Positions 39,401 to 52,058 of a stretch of 64,000 bases of DNA are shown here, piece after piece (the first letter of the stretch is position 1; each line of letters starts with the position of its first letter). Under the pieces are notes generated by a model. The model was not told the origin of the DNA. It worked only from the letters and a program-made list of their open reading frames with translations, and did not search any database. This DNA is from Todiramphus chloris collaris (lineage: Eukaryota; Chordata; Aves; Coraciiformes; Alcedinidae), in assembly GCA_025345505.1 (NCBI GenBank), contig JANVCC010000049.1, positions 9,540,733 to 9,604,732 on the forward strand, written 5' to 3'. The translations under genes were made by a program, and so were the position numbers.

Positions 39401-42400
39401 ATTCACTGAACTTCAAAAATTATTCATCTACACAATGCTGTCCAGCAGCAAAGGCAGGAGCCATCCCAAGGGCTTTTCCTAAGCTGCCAGCCTGCCTCTG
39501 AAGGCCACCTGAATGCTCTGCTTCTCTCAATGCTCACAGATGCTCCAAAGGTGTTAGTTGGTATTCCTAATAATATCTGCCTGTTCCTTGAGTGTGTAAC
39601 AGATGAACTGCCTCTAATGGCTACAAGATTTCACCCACAGGTGTAAAGTAAACCAAGGTCAAAATCCTTTCTTTGAGACAAGATGTATTGATTGACAGCC
39701 TGGATGCTAAACAAGCTGAAAAAAAGATTATAACACTAAACCTACAGCAGCAGGAAAATCTTTGGGCTCTGAGGATAGATTTTAAACAACCTACTGAAAC
39801 TTATAGACAAAGTGTTGGCACAGGAGGGCTTCCTTAAATCAACTGATCATATTTCTCTGAAGGTATGAACTACATGGTCTGTACACCTGCATTGCAACCG
39901 CATGGGAAAGATGTGACATTGGAAAGATCTCTGTAGCCAAGGAAGTCCCTTGAGGTCTGGGCCAGAAGACCCTGCTTCCTGCACCCCTGCAGCTAGAGGT
40001 GGCCCAAATGGCAATGCTGGCATGGAAACCAGTGGCCAGATAGGCCCGATAACAGGGTTGGGGAACTTCACACCTCTCATGCTGTTGCTCGAGCCTCTCA
40101 GCAAAATGAGACCTGTGCTTCCCTGAAACCATGGCAACCAGAGATTTAGTTTAAAAATAAAGAAATGATGCACTTCTGGCCGAGCAGCTTCTGCAAGGTG
40201 TGAGTGTACTGTCTTCCTATATCCCTGATCAAAAGTGGGCCAGATTCAGTCTCTGTCCAACTGCATAGTGCAAATTAATTATTAACAAGGCTGCAGGACT
40301 AAGCAGGAGAGGAAACATCTGTGCGTATGTGAACATGAATCCCAGCTGGCTGACAGCAGCCACTGTAAGGTGAACTACTGGAAGGAGGAAGCACTTCCTA
40401 ACCCACCTCCATTTCACTTTTGCCCTCCCTAAGGTCGGGTAACCCAATACCAGCAGTTTCCTTCTTTCAGCCCTACTCTGCCATGATACTGGGACTCGGG
40501 TGCCATGGTCAGTGTCTGGCAGCCTGGGCAGGGGGCTGCAATACCAAGGAGTGGACATGCATGGTCCGGGCTGCACGGCTCCAGCCCAGCTGTTTAGCAC
40601 TACACCTGACATAAAAAAACCCCGGAGAGACAGCCACACAGAACACTCTGCTGAGATGAAGCTTCTGGATAATAAAAAAGAACACCTGCATTTCTGTGGA
40701 CAGGCAGCCATGCTAAACAAGTCTCTTTCCACACCCAGAAACCAGGTTTTGTGACCTGATGGAGGAGGTTGACAGTAAGTCCCAGAAGAAATTTGCTCAG
40801 TGAAGGAGGTAATCTGAGCATGGAGAGACACTGATATCTGATAGTGTAAGGAGGCAGATAAACAGCTACTTGTCTGAACCTTGAGCTTCCTACTCGGAAA
40901 GGTGAAAAAGGGGAAAAAAAAATACTCAAACAGGAACTGTAAAGCCTGACTGGATAGAAACTCAGGCCGCACCTTCTCCTCCCCACCTGTCAGCTTTCAC
41001 ATTTTGACTGAACGGTAACATTGATAAACAATGTATCATGTGTTCTCACTTTCACAGGCTTTTCACTGACATCTTGATGTGCATTTTCTCATGCTTTTTT
41101 ACTATAAAACCTGAGCATAACATCAGGACTCTTCCTGCATTATTGCTGACAGCTTAAGAGTTTTCACTCATCATAGCTAAAGGAATTAATGAGAGCTATT
41201 TTGCTCATATGCATGAAGTGGAATCTGGGATTAGTGGCTTTCTCTGCCACAAGAAGGAAAAAAAATTAAAACAGTATATCCTAGAACTACTTAAGTCTTA
41301 AAGAAGTAACTCAAAGAATGGTAAGCCAAAAGGAGGAGAAAGTTTTTACTGAAATGCACTCAGGCCTCTGAGCAGAATTTGAGAAAAGGGGAAATGCCAG
41401 GAGGGAGCTTTCTCTTCAGCAGGCTATTGTTTGTAAAGCCTGCAAGCTGCATTTAAACATTGAATTGCTCCATCGTTAGAAGCACTTAAAACATAAAACC
41501 GAGCTGAAACAAGTTTCCTCCTTCTGGCTGTGGGGGTAGTGGAATTTTTAGATCCATTGTTATGCAAATCTGCCTCTAGTGTCAATCTAGATTAAACCTA
41601 TTCTCCGGTCAATTAAAATCAGAGTCTCTAAAGTGGTTTTTGCACCAAACTTAACTTGCCCTAGATGTCAGGCTGTGGTTTTGCATTTTAAAAGATAGCT
41701 AGGCTCCCACTCTTCTTTCACAAGAGATGGGGGATGGACACCAGAAAGACGTTGGTGCAGGTGTACCAGAGGAGTGGGCTTCCCCAGAACCAAGCCACCA
41801 CAGCCACTTCAGCAAGGTCCACCAGAAAAATGCCACCCTGGACCAAGGGCTGACGGTGTGCATGGATATCACCTGGCTAAAAGTAGAGCATTTGGCATAT
41901 TGATATGGGTGAGCTGAGATGGGGCAGAGCTACTTATCAGATGCAACCCTGGGACATGATTCCTGGTTTTGAGACAGAGAAATATCTCAGAGCAGTGCCC
42001 AACAACAGGGCCCATGCATAGCTGACTGGTAGGGTCAAGAGAGCTTCAGCCACAAAAAACATTGCTAACCCTCTGTCCAGAGTCTCACAAGGGTTTTTCA
42101 TGTTCTCAAGCTCAAGAGAGGTTCAGGAGGTGTTTCCAGCCCTGAATCAGGCTGTATTGCTCTTGGCTCAGCCCTTTCACAACCCTCAGAGTGTTGCTGC
42201 TTCTCCTCCCCATGAGCACTGGCTGTGACAGCCCCACTCAGAGAATGGGGAAGGGATTACTGGGTTTTGCAGCAGCAAGTATGGAGGGTGCTTGATAGTA
42301 CTGAACATCTGCATGGGCATCAAGTTCTCCACCACGGCAATGACCTGCCCAGCGCTATGGTGCTCCAGTGTTTCTCTGTCTGCTTGTATTACTAAAACCA

Positions 42401-42627
42401 TTTGTGACACTAGAACTCATACCACAAAAATCCTCCACTTTCTAAAAAACTTGGTCTACTCTTCCAAAGTTAAGCATCAAACAGCTCATAGTTCAAAACC
42501 GTAGTTTACACTTCTTTGCAGGGCAGTTTACATGAACTTGTGTTCCCAACTTGTTCATCTCAGACCATGAGCTGTTACCTGCTCCTTCACCTCTTGCTAC
42601 CTGCCTCTCCAGCTCTTCAGAGCATAG
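36484..42627. other. 6.1 kb unique sequence; one long unexplained frame
   Basis: No CR1, LTR, RNA gene or known exon is recognised. There are A-rich tracts at 38340-38402 and 38699-38710. A 247-codon minus-strand frame at 40229-40972 is discussed as a finding. The stretch 41720-42200 is of mixed composition and unrecognised. Confidence 0.45.
40229..40972 (-). other. 247-codon open frame of unknown status
   Basis: This is the longest stop-free frame outside a CR1. The predicted product has Cys, Ser, Leu and Phe in excess, hydrophobic patches near its C-terminus and no domain I recognise. Another minus-strand frame of 128 codons overlaps it (40600-40986), which points to low stop density from base composition. 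I see no convincing splice sites or promoter. I do not call it a gene. Confidence 0.2.
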
Positions 42628-43672
42628 CACAGAATCACAGAATTACTGAGGCTGGAAAAGACCTCTGAAATCAACAAGTCCAGCTTGTGACCTATCACCA
42701 CCACATCAGCTAGACCATGGCACTAAATGCCACATCCAGTCTTTCCTTAAACACCTCCAGGGACAGCTACTCCATCACTTCCCTGGGCAGTCCATTCCAA
42801 TGTCTGATCACCCTCTCTGTCAGGAAGTGCTCCCTAATAACCAACCTAAATGTCCCCTGGTGAAGCTTCAGGCCATGCCTTCTTGTCCTGGTACTAGTTG
42901 CCTGTGAAAAGAACCCAAACCCCAACTGACTACAGCCTGCCTTCAGGTAGTTGTAGGGAGTGATAAGGTCCAGGCTAAACAACCCCAGCTCCCTCAGCTT
43001 CTCCTCATAAGACTTTCCTTCTAGTCCCTTCACCAGCCTCGTTGCTCTCCTCTGGACCTGCTCCAGCATCTCAGTATCTTTCTTGAAGTGAGGGGCCCAG
43101 AACTGTACACAGTACTCAAGGTGAGGCCTCACCAGTGCTCAGTACAGGGGGAGAATCACATCCCTAGTCCTGCTGGCCACACTATTCTTAATACAAGCCA
43201 GGATGCCATTGGCCTTCTGGGCCACCTGAGCACACTGCTGGCTCATGTTCAACCAGTTGTCAACCAGCACTCCCAAGTCTCTCTCCACTAGGCCGCTCCC
43301 CAGCCACTCCTCCCCGAGTCTGTAGAGCTGCACGGGGTTATTGTGGCCAAAGTGTAGGATCCTGCACTTCATCTTGTTGAACTTCATACCGTTGGCCTCA
43401 GCCCATCAACCCAGCCTGTCCAGGTCCCTCTGTAGCGTCTTCCTAACCTCCAGCAGATCGACACTCCCCCCCAACTTGGTGTCATCCACAAATTTACTAA
43501 GGGTAGACTCAATCCCCTTATCCAGGTCATCAATAAAGTTGTTGAATAGGACTGGGCACAGTACTGGTACCTGAGGGACACCACTGGTCACTGGATGCCA
43601 ACTGGATGCAGCATCATTCACCACCACTCTCTGGACCTGGTCATCCAGCCAATTTTTAACCCAGCCCACATT
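42628..43672 (-). mobile_element. CR1 LINE, 5'-truncated, about 1.05 kb
   Basis: It begins with the reverse-complement 3' end (CACAGAATCACAGAATTACT). Minus-strand translation contains [37 protein letters not shown] (the catalytic Asp-Asp retained), [58 protein letters not shown] and [11 protein letters not shown]. Only a few frameshifts separate the blocks. The left end TCACAGAATCACAG is an ATTCTGTG variant of the terminal repeat. Confidence 0.95.
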
Positions 43673-45046
43673 TTTGGAAGACCAGTGCTGTAAAACTGGT
43701 CCTGAGTTTGTGAAGCCAGATAAACAGCACACAGTTGATTTAAAGAGACCATTTTACGGCAGGCAGGCAGGTTTCCCTTCCAGCAACATGCTTTATCAGC
43801 TGGTACACGAATCAGTCGGTAAAATGCCTAAGTACGTTGTTAGTCAAGATGCACGATGTGGATGATGAGCAGCACCAACCATGCTGAACCCTTCCCTATG
43901 GGCAGCCCAGGCTGCAAACAGAGCTCGTCATGCTCAGCAAAACCTGAGTGAATAACATTGACAGCCAGCCAAGCATTGCAAGCTGATGTGCACTTGAGTT
44001 GCCCCACCACACAGTATTCAGGGGGGATCTGTGCTGGGGACTCAATGACACTGACTGTGGGCTGAAAGCTGGAACATCACAGAACACGTGCTCCGGAGAG
44101 GGCAGTGAGATGGCAAGTGGGATAATGGAGGATAATAGCTGTACAGCTAGAGATTATAACAATTCAGTCAATGCAGAGGGTTAGTTTCCAGGAGAGACAT
44201 TATCTCAACTCTGATGCCTGCTTTATGGGTTTATTGCTGTTTATAGAAATATCCCTGCATACAGAGCACCAAGGGAGCATATTAGCTGGGAGGTGCTGAG
44301 CTTGCACCAAGTGCTGTGTGAGAACATTACCCCAGCCAAGCCTCCAAGAAAGGGCATGTGAGGGCTGCCTTAATTTCCAGGTCATGATCCCTGGCTGATG
44401 GGTAAAGGCAACTCAAATCACTATTTCTTGTTTATGAAAATTTTGTTAACAGAGAGGAGGGAATCACAGGAAGAGGAAGGTGAAGCCCTTCCTTTCCTTG
44501 TGTCACTCTTGGGATGTTTCCCCCATTTCTTTTCCAGGTTTGTGACTAATTCTGCACTCTGCCACTTTCTTTATTAAGTATCACCATTCATTAGTGATAC
44601 CCTTTCTTGTACACTCTCAGATGAGCCCCATAGGGACTGGCCACTGTGGCAGGGGCTTATGTTGAGATCAGAATCATCTTTAGGCTCCTGGGTGATGAGG
44701 AACCCCTTCCCAGAACCCCAGCCCTTAAACCTCACTCATCCTAAGTCCTCAGTTCTAAAAGGAAAACAAACCCATAAAGGAGTGATGCCTGTGTCAGCCC
44801 ACACTTGATCCCTGTCAGGGCCGACATTCTCCCAGGGGGTGTAGATTTCTGCACCTCTAAAAGGGATGATGTGACACTGACTGCCTTTGTGGAGTTTTTG
44901 GGCTCAAGCTGCTCCACTGAAAACTCTGTTCTAGTTCTTCCCAAAGAAGACCAGCTCTAAGATAGTCACTGTACATCAAGAACTTCTTAAAAAGAAGACC
45001 AATGTCCCACCTGATGAACATTGCAGAGTTCATGTGTTGTGGGAAG
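43673..45046. other. Unique spacer between two CR1 copies
   Basis: No gene or repeat is recognised in 1.4 kb. The two flanking CR1s have the same orientation and different 5' break points, so they are separate insertions and not one split copy. Confidence 0.5.
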
Positions 45047-46295
45047 TCACAGAATCACAGCATTACTATGGCTGGAAAAGACCGTTAAGATCATCAAGTC
45101 CAACCATTATATAACTCTAATAGGGCCATTACTACAGCATATCCTTAAGCCTGTTCCAGTCTTCAATAACCCTTTCAGTACAGCAGTTTTTCCTAACATC
45201 CAACCTAAGCCTCCCCTGGCTCAACTTGATGCCATTTCATCTTGCCCTATCAGTTGCGACTTGTCAGGAGACCAACACCCACCTCTCTACAACCTCTTTC
45301 CAGGTAGTTGTAGAAAGCTGTAAGGTCTCCACTCAGCCTCCTTCTTCTTCAGACTAAACAACACCAGGTCCGTCAGCCACTCCTCATAAGACTTATTCTC
45401 AAGACCCTTCACCAGCTTCATTGCCCTTCTCTGTAGCCGCTCCAGCATCTCAAGGTCTTTCTTATACTGCAGCAACCAAAACTGAACACGGTACTCAAGG
45501 TGCCAGTACGACTGTACAGGCAGTGCTGAGTACAGTGGAACAGTCACCTCCCTGGTCCTGCTTGCCACACTATTTCTGATACAAGCCAGGATGCCATTGG
45601 CCTTCTTGGCCACTGGGGCACACTGCTGGCTCATGTTCAGCTGCTTATCGATCAGCACCCCCAGGTTCCTTTCTGCCAAGCAGCTTTACAGCCACTCCTC
45701 CCCAAGCCTGTAGCATTGCCTGGGGTTGTTGTGGCCCAAGTGTAGAATTTGACCTTGTTGAAGCCCATATGATTGGCCTCAGCCCATTGATCCAGCCTGT
45801 CCAGATCCCTCTGAAGAGCCTCCCTACCCTCAAGCAGATCAGCACTCCCACCCAACTTGGTGTCACCTGCAAACTTGCTAAGGGTGCGCTCAATCATCTC
45901 ATGAAGATCATTGATAAATATATTAAACAGGAATGGTCCCATCACTGAACCCTGGGAAGCACTATGTGTGACCAGTTGCCAGCTGGATTTAACTCCATTC
46001 ACCACCACTCCCTGGGCCCAGCCATCCAGACAGTGTTTGATCCAGCAGAGTATACACCCATCCAGACCTAGGGCAGCCAGTTTTATCATGAGGATGCTCT
46101 GGGGAACAGTGTCGAAGGCTTTACTGAAGTCCAGATAAACAACATCTGCAACCTTTCCCTCATCCACCAAGTGGGTCACCTTGTCATAGAAGAAGAAGAG
46201 GTTTGTTAAGCAAGACCTGCCCTTCATGAACCCATGCTGACTGGGCCTGATCACCTGGTTGTCTTGTAAATGGCATGTTATGGCACTGGGAATGC
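45047..46295 (-). mobile_element. CR1 LINE, 5'-truncated, about 1.25 kb
   Basis: The minus strand carries an RT frame open for nearly 250 codons (46398-45652), with [54 protein letters not shown] and [18 protein letters not shown]. The catalytic pair reads Gly-Asp instead of Asp-Asp. Then come [33 protein letters not shown] and [20 protein letters not shown]. The 3' end (TCACAGAATCACAGCATTAC in reverse) is present. Long open frame and few breaks make it one of the less decayed copies. Confidence 0.95.
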
Positions 46296-48127
46296 CGAAG
46301 AGTGATGAACCATAACAACAGCTTGTGCTGTGGGTTGAGCAGAGAAGGATGTGACAGCAGGATGGATGCACTGCTGCACTCCCCTCACAGCTGGGCACTC
46401 CATTCCCAGTCCTGATAGCCCATGGGAAAATAAAGGCCCTGAGTCATGGGACTGCAGCTCTCACCTGTGCTGCCCTTGGAACACTCAGACCAGCTAGCCT
46501 CTCACAGCCTGTGTTTTTGGAGGACAGAGTAACCAGGTGCCAGGTAAGCATTTGGCCAAGAGCAAAGGACACCTGGAAGGAATCAGCCACCTCTGGGGAG
46601 CTATATGCAAAGTGCCATCTGAGCAGTGGCTCTGTCTGCTCCTGCCCTGTGCAGCTTCCTCTGAGGGTCCTAGAGCCCATCCTGCCAGGACATCTGTGTC
46701 CTCCCAACAGCAGAAGACACTCACACATCCAGCTGTCATCCATGGACGTCCACAGACTTCACAGGAAGTGAGCTCAAGATCCATCCCTGGTGTATTCAGC
46801 AAAGGCAACAAGGGCAAGTACATTAAAAAGTCCTCAAACACTAAACATGAGCAACTGGGAATTGGCACATCAAGCACTGCAGCTGCACAGGCAGCTCCTT
46901 TCCCATTCCTGCAGAGTTCCACTGTGCAGCACTTGGCATCCTATTGTCCGTGTGGCTCATGCCACAGTAGTGGGTGCCCAGTGATCCCCAGCTCACAGCA
47001 TCCCCTGTGCTACCTGCACAACAGCTCTTAAGAGAGGAAAAAAAGGAAATGAATGAGAAAGAACAACATGCAATAGTTGTATTTTTGCTTTCCATTAAGA
47101 TCTGTTTGTCAAGTAAAATTGCTCTCTCATGGAGCTTAGAGCAATGAAATGCTGGGATATTCAACTGCCTACCTTTCAAGGTTTGCTCCAGACCGTTAAC
47201 ATAGTCTGAAACCATTCTGGAGATTGTTCTACCCCCAGTGGAGCAACATTGCTGTAATGACATCTTTACAGACATAATGGATGTCTGTGGTAAAAATTAT
47301 ATCCCTGCTATTAGAAATTTGTTGCAGGACAGTGATTAGACAATGATAGAATAGCTGCTGGGGAGCATAGAGTTTGGTGTAAGTGTGGTGCAATTCACAG
47401 TGCACCACGTGAGTCGCATTTGTTTTCATACAGTCTGCAGAAACATGAACAGTTAGGAATTACTGTAATCAGCATATGACTAATCTGCTGGGCTATTTTG
47501 GTTTCCATTTCATTTAGAAGAAGTCTCAGGACCATATGTCATCTTGGAGAAGCATATTACAGACCAGCATGCAAAACTCTCAATTTTCTGGTCTAGTCTC
47601 ACCAGCAGTTTCTGGTAACTGCTCATGCTGTAGAGCACACATAAGCCATGAGAGAACCCAAATCTTTCCTATGAAATCCTGTTCCAGAATAACCTCCTCC
47701 TTACAGAAAGCCCTCACACATCCAGCAAATGGCAGTTCCTGCCTAAATAGCTCAAGGTTTGGGTCCTGAGGAACACAGGGCTGCAAAGGGAGTTGCACCC
47801 CATCTTTGTTTTTCCATATAGAAAGATGTCTCATGCATAGACAAGGTGTGGAGACAGGTAGACTAATGTAGGGTTGAGGTTTATGTCCAGAGCCTTAACA
47901 GAGCAAAGAAATGAAATGGTCAGGACATTTCAGAGCCCTTCAGGAGATACCTAGTTATCATATGACTGTCACAAAGATTTTGCAATAAATCATACGGCAC
48001 TAATGATCGTCGAACTACTTAACCATGGAAAATTGTTTTCATGTTACCTCAATGCACTAATGAATGATCCGTTAATTAATTCAAATTATTGAACATTTTT
48101 CTTGCTAGGCTAGAATGACAATGTGTA
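46296..48127. other. Unique sequence, overlapping open frames, no gene recognised
   Basis: Frames of 142, 144 and 164 codons overlap on both strands between 46494 and 47275. Low stop density in several frames at once suggests base composition and not a gene. No splice-bounded exon of a known family is seen. Confidence 0.45.
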
Positions 48128-48592
48128 ATGCCAGGTCCAGAGGAGGGCCACAAAGATGATCAGAGGGCTGGAACACCTCTCCTATGAGGACAGGCTGAGG
48201 GAGCTGGGGTAGTTCATCATGGAGAAGAGAAGGCTCCAGGGAGACCTACTAGCAACCTTCCAGTATCTGAAGGGGGCTACAGTAAGGCTGGAGAGGGGCT
48301 GTTTAAGAGGGCCTGTAGTGAAAGGATGAGGGGTAACGGGTTTAAATTAGAGTAGATTTAGGTTGGATATCAGGAAGAAGTTCTTTACATTGAGAGTGGT
48401 AGAACAGTGGAATTGGCTGCTCAGAGAGGTGTTTGGGCCCCATCCCTGGAGATATTCAAGGTGAGGTTGGACAAGGCCCTGAGCAGCCTCGTGTAGTTGA
48501 GGGTATCCCTGCTCACTGCAGGGGGACTGGACTAGATGACCTTTGGAGGTCCCTTCCAGCCCTAGCCATTCTATGAGTCTATGATTCTATGA
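48128..48592 (+). mobile_element. CR1 LINE 3' fragment with intact terminal repeat
   Basis: It starts within VQRRATKMIRGLEHLSYEDR (GGTCCAGAGGAGGGCCACAA) and continues through LGELG.FIMEKRRLQGDLLA and a diverged C-terminus. It ends with three ATTCTATGA-like units (48568-48592). It is 5'-truncated. Confidence 0.95.
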
Positions 48593-51500
48593 CTTTGTGT
48601 CAAATCTAAACACAAGAGTGATGTTTAAGCCATCTCTAAAATCCTGATGGTCATGAAGACCTGAGAAACCAGCAGCAGCCAGCACTTGCTGCAATGATGC
48701 TGAGCAAAGGAGAAAGCATGAGGCTGCTCCATGATGAAAGATTGTTGTTGTAAGCAGGAGCAGGTCCCTTTACAGAACCAAACTGTAACTGCACCTCATC
48801 TAGAGGAGAATTTCAACCTTGAAGCTCCTTTGAACTGACCCTCATCAGTGCCATGAACAAAGGTAGATTTGCAGCCATTGACTGGCCATGATGTCCCACA
48901 GATGCTTACACCTTGGGCACAGACCAGGGAGAACAAGTCTCTGTTGCATAACCACTGTGCTTTTGCTTTTTAATTTTTTAGGATAATCAGTAAAGTCTGT
49001 AAAGTTTTTACATCCTTTCTTTCTGCAAAATTACTAGATTATCGATTCTATGCTGAAATAAATATGTTTGGATTGTTTATGAAGTGGCTACTAATGTAGA
49101 AGATCACTTGAGTAAGGAATAATTTCACTATAGTGTCAACCACTGAACTGGACAGTAAGCCAGTGATATCCACCAAGCAATGGTTGGAAACTACAGGTGT
49201 TCTGAACATCGCAGGAATCCAACAGCAAACAGCTGAGGGAAGACTAGTTACAAACAGGAAAGAGTCAAGATGGGATGTTTTATATTCCATACTGAAGACA
49301 TTGTCCAATGTCTGGAAGCTGAAGCTGGGTGCATTCAGTCTTACAATAAGCAGCAGTTTTCCGTCTTGGTGGTAGACTAAACACTGAAGAATAGGCAGTC
49401 TTTAAAATGAGATCTTTCTGAATGGCAAGATTTCATCTGCATCCAGGGAATAAGTCCTTTGTAAGTGTTGTATCACGTCAGCCTTGCTGTATCCCAGGAG
49501 AACTGCACATAGTAGACGGATAGAAAGAAATCAGGTGTCACCAGAAATCCCCTTAGCAGGTCAAAAAGAGAGGTAAAAAGAGTAAGGAAGGGACTGAGAT
49601 ATCCTAAGCTCAAACTTTCTCATCTCACAACTTTTCTCTGAGGCATTGGGATGTTCATGATGCAGAGCCTCCCACAGAAACTTATTGCACCACACTGGCA
49701 GAAGAAAGATCAGTGCACCCAGTTCTGTCTCACAGCATTCTGAAGCTGAGTGTCTGGAAATCACTGAAACTCCACAAAAAAGGTGAATGATAACCTTAAT
49801 CCACAGCCAGGAAGAACTGCAGCACTGATTTTACTGAATTAGATCAATTCCTGCTACTGGGGAAAATCTTCCCTAATAATTCTTATAATGCAAATCTCTA
49901 GAGCACCAGCTACCAGCACATTGTTAACCATTTCCATATAGAAGTTCATTAAAATAGCAAAAATCCGCAAAGGAGGAAGCATTCTTTCCTTCTGGTTCAG
50001 AGCAGTAAATGAGGAGGTGAGAGCTGAAAATACTCACCCTTGGGCTCCTCAAACGTTGCAGCAAAGCAGCACACTCTCAGCTCCATCCCCTGCCTCAGAA
50101 AGGAGCCAGCCCCTCACATTGTCCTCAGGGTCAGGCTGGCACATTATTAACAAAGGAAGAACAGCTCCTACCTAATAACAACTCTCAGCTCTTTCTTAAA
50201 TGGTTGGCGGATCAGGTGTGACACTGAAGCAATACAGATAGAAGGGGAAATGAAAAGAAAACCCCACAACAAAACCACAACTATAAGGTGGTGAAAATTT
50301 GCCAATTGTTCATTTAGGAAGCTGTGTTAATTAGAAGCTTTTCAAGAGATGAGTCAAAGAACTTCGCAAATAAGGATGGAAACCGATTCTAATAAGCAGT
50401 TGCTAAGTCCCAGTGTTGGAAGGGCATCAGCAGCGCAAAGTCCTCTGCTGGCAATTCCAGTTACTGCAGCGGATGATTCCAGTCAGAGCTGTGCTGCGCC
50501 AGCAGCCACCCATCACTGATCAAGTGCAAGCCAGCGATTAGTCCGATTGATTTTGAGGGGAATATTATGATATTAAAATGAATAATCTTGTAGCTGGACT
50601 GGTGAAAGATCATTCCCTACATAATAGTCATAGCTCTTTGACAGACCTCAAAAGAGACCTGATCTCTCAGAAGTGGCCCATCATCAGTGGCTCAGGGAGG
50701 AGGAATTGATTTTTCCTTTTTCTTAATGACAGTGTGTAATGCAGTAGCTTTATGCACTGGTTAGCAGAGACAAAGGCTGTTTAAGAGGATTTGCTAATAG
50801 CTCATACCTGAAGCAGTGGGATTTTTTCTTCAAAGTGCAGAACAGGAAGCGGAACAAGTCACAATTAATTTGCTTGTTCATTATATATGGTTATGACCAT
50901 GTCCTTTTCTGCTTTAGTCAGGGAAGCTCAGAACATGGATGTGGATTTTTTTATGAGCATCAAACTGGCTTCCTTTCAGTGTTATATATGCCTTCTTAAA
51001 AAGAGCATATGAAAGCCATTTAAGAATTTTTAAAAATAATAGCCTAAGAGATTGACCAGAGCTGTTTTAGTTTATCCCCACATGAACACTAGCTTTGAGG
51101 TAATTTCTGACGTTTGTTGCACTAACCAAGAAAACCAGGTCATGTAAAATGAAAGAGACCACACTGCCTCTGCAGGCAAAAGTGCCCTCTCAGCAGACTC
51201 TTGTTCACTCTCTGCTTGCCATAGACCATTATTTTCACTTCCCTGAGACACTCTTCATGGAAAATACTACAGGGAGCAGACATCACTTTTGTTGAATTGC
51301 ACTGCATGAGGCTGTGAGTTGGAAATAAGGACTGCAAACACCAAGCTGTGACAGATCTAACCTCCCCCTCACTCATGCTCTTCATCCTAAACAGGTGTGA
51401 AATGTGGAGAAAAGTGCTCCTAAGAAGCATCAGAGGGAAAAAGCTCCCCAATAACCGCAGGCACAGGAGATGGAGTCCCAGAGCTCAACAACTGCTGACT

Positions 51501-52052
51501 GCCTGCCACTTCCCTAGCCCATCCTTGACAGCAGCTTATTTGTGTAGTGACACACCAGCAATAAGTGGCCATGGTTTTTGACACAATAAACCTCAGAGAC
51601 CCGACCAGGAGCTTCCAGACTCCCCTGGAGGACAAGTGCAACTGCTCTGAGTAATAAACTTTGCAAAGGCCCAGCCTTGGTGTGCTGCTCGGGACGCTAC
51701 ACAAAGGCCAAGCGTGGTTATAGCATTTCCTATCTCCTGTGGCAGCTGGGGAAAGATGGCTTGGTTTTGTCACTCCATGACCCTTGGCACCCCATTCATC
51801 ACCCCCAGCTCCACAAGCCTGCCTTATAGGTCTTGGAAGCTTATGAATGATACACAGAGGCTCAGCCTATTAGGTCCCAGTTCATGCTTATGAGTGCTGT
51901 CTTGAAGCTTAATCATCACTTCATGAAAATGTAACTTTCATTATCTCATTGAGATCTCTCCTATCTGTTAAACATCAAGCCAGAGAGTTTGGTGACACTT
52001 TAAATGAAGCTGTGAAGAAATGCATTTGTTTTACATGTAATTGGACAGCTGT
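48593..52052. other. Unique sequence between CR1 and the FAM162 gene
   Basis: No gene is recognised. It contains the weak LTR candidate at 51396-51701, and even-complexity AT-rich stretches at about 50540-50640 and 51900-52050 with TAAT and CATTA motifs that could be regulatory. Confidence 0.45.
51396..51701 (+). mobile_element. Possible short LTR (weak)
   Basis: The 306-bp segment begins TGTGAAATGTGG and ends GACGCTACA, giving TG...CA ends. It has two AATAAA signals (51585-51590 and 51653-51658). A CAGAGACCCGACCAGGAGC stretch just after the first signal looks like an R/U5 segment. No exact target-site duplication is visible and I cannot name a family. Confidence 0.35.
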
Positions 52053-52058
52053 TTTATT
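52053..52058 (-). terminator. First canonical AATAAA downstream of the FAM162 stop
   Basis: Reading the minus strand below the TGA at 52977, this is the first AATAAA I find, and it would give a 3' UTR of about 0.9 kb. A variant AATAAG lies much closer (52945-52950). Which is used cannot be told from sequence. Confidence 0.3.

Noticed and set aside
46494..47275. Overlapping open frames of 142, 144 and 164 codons
   Set aside because: Long frames occur on both strands at once, as composition would produce, and none shows a domain or splice-bounded conservation.
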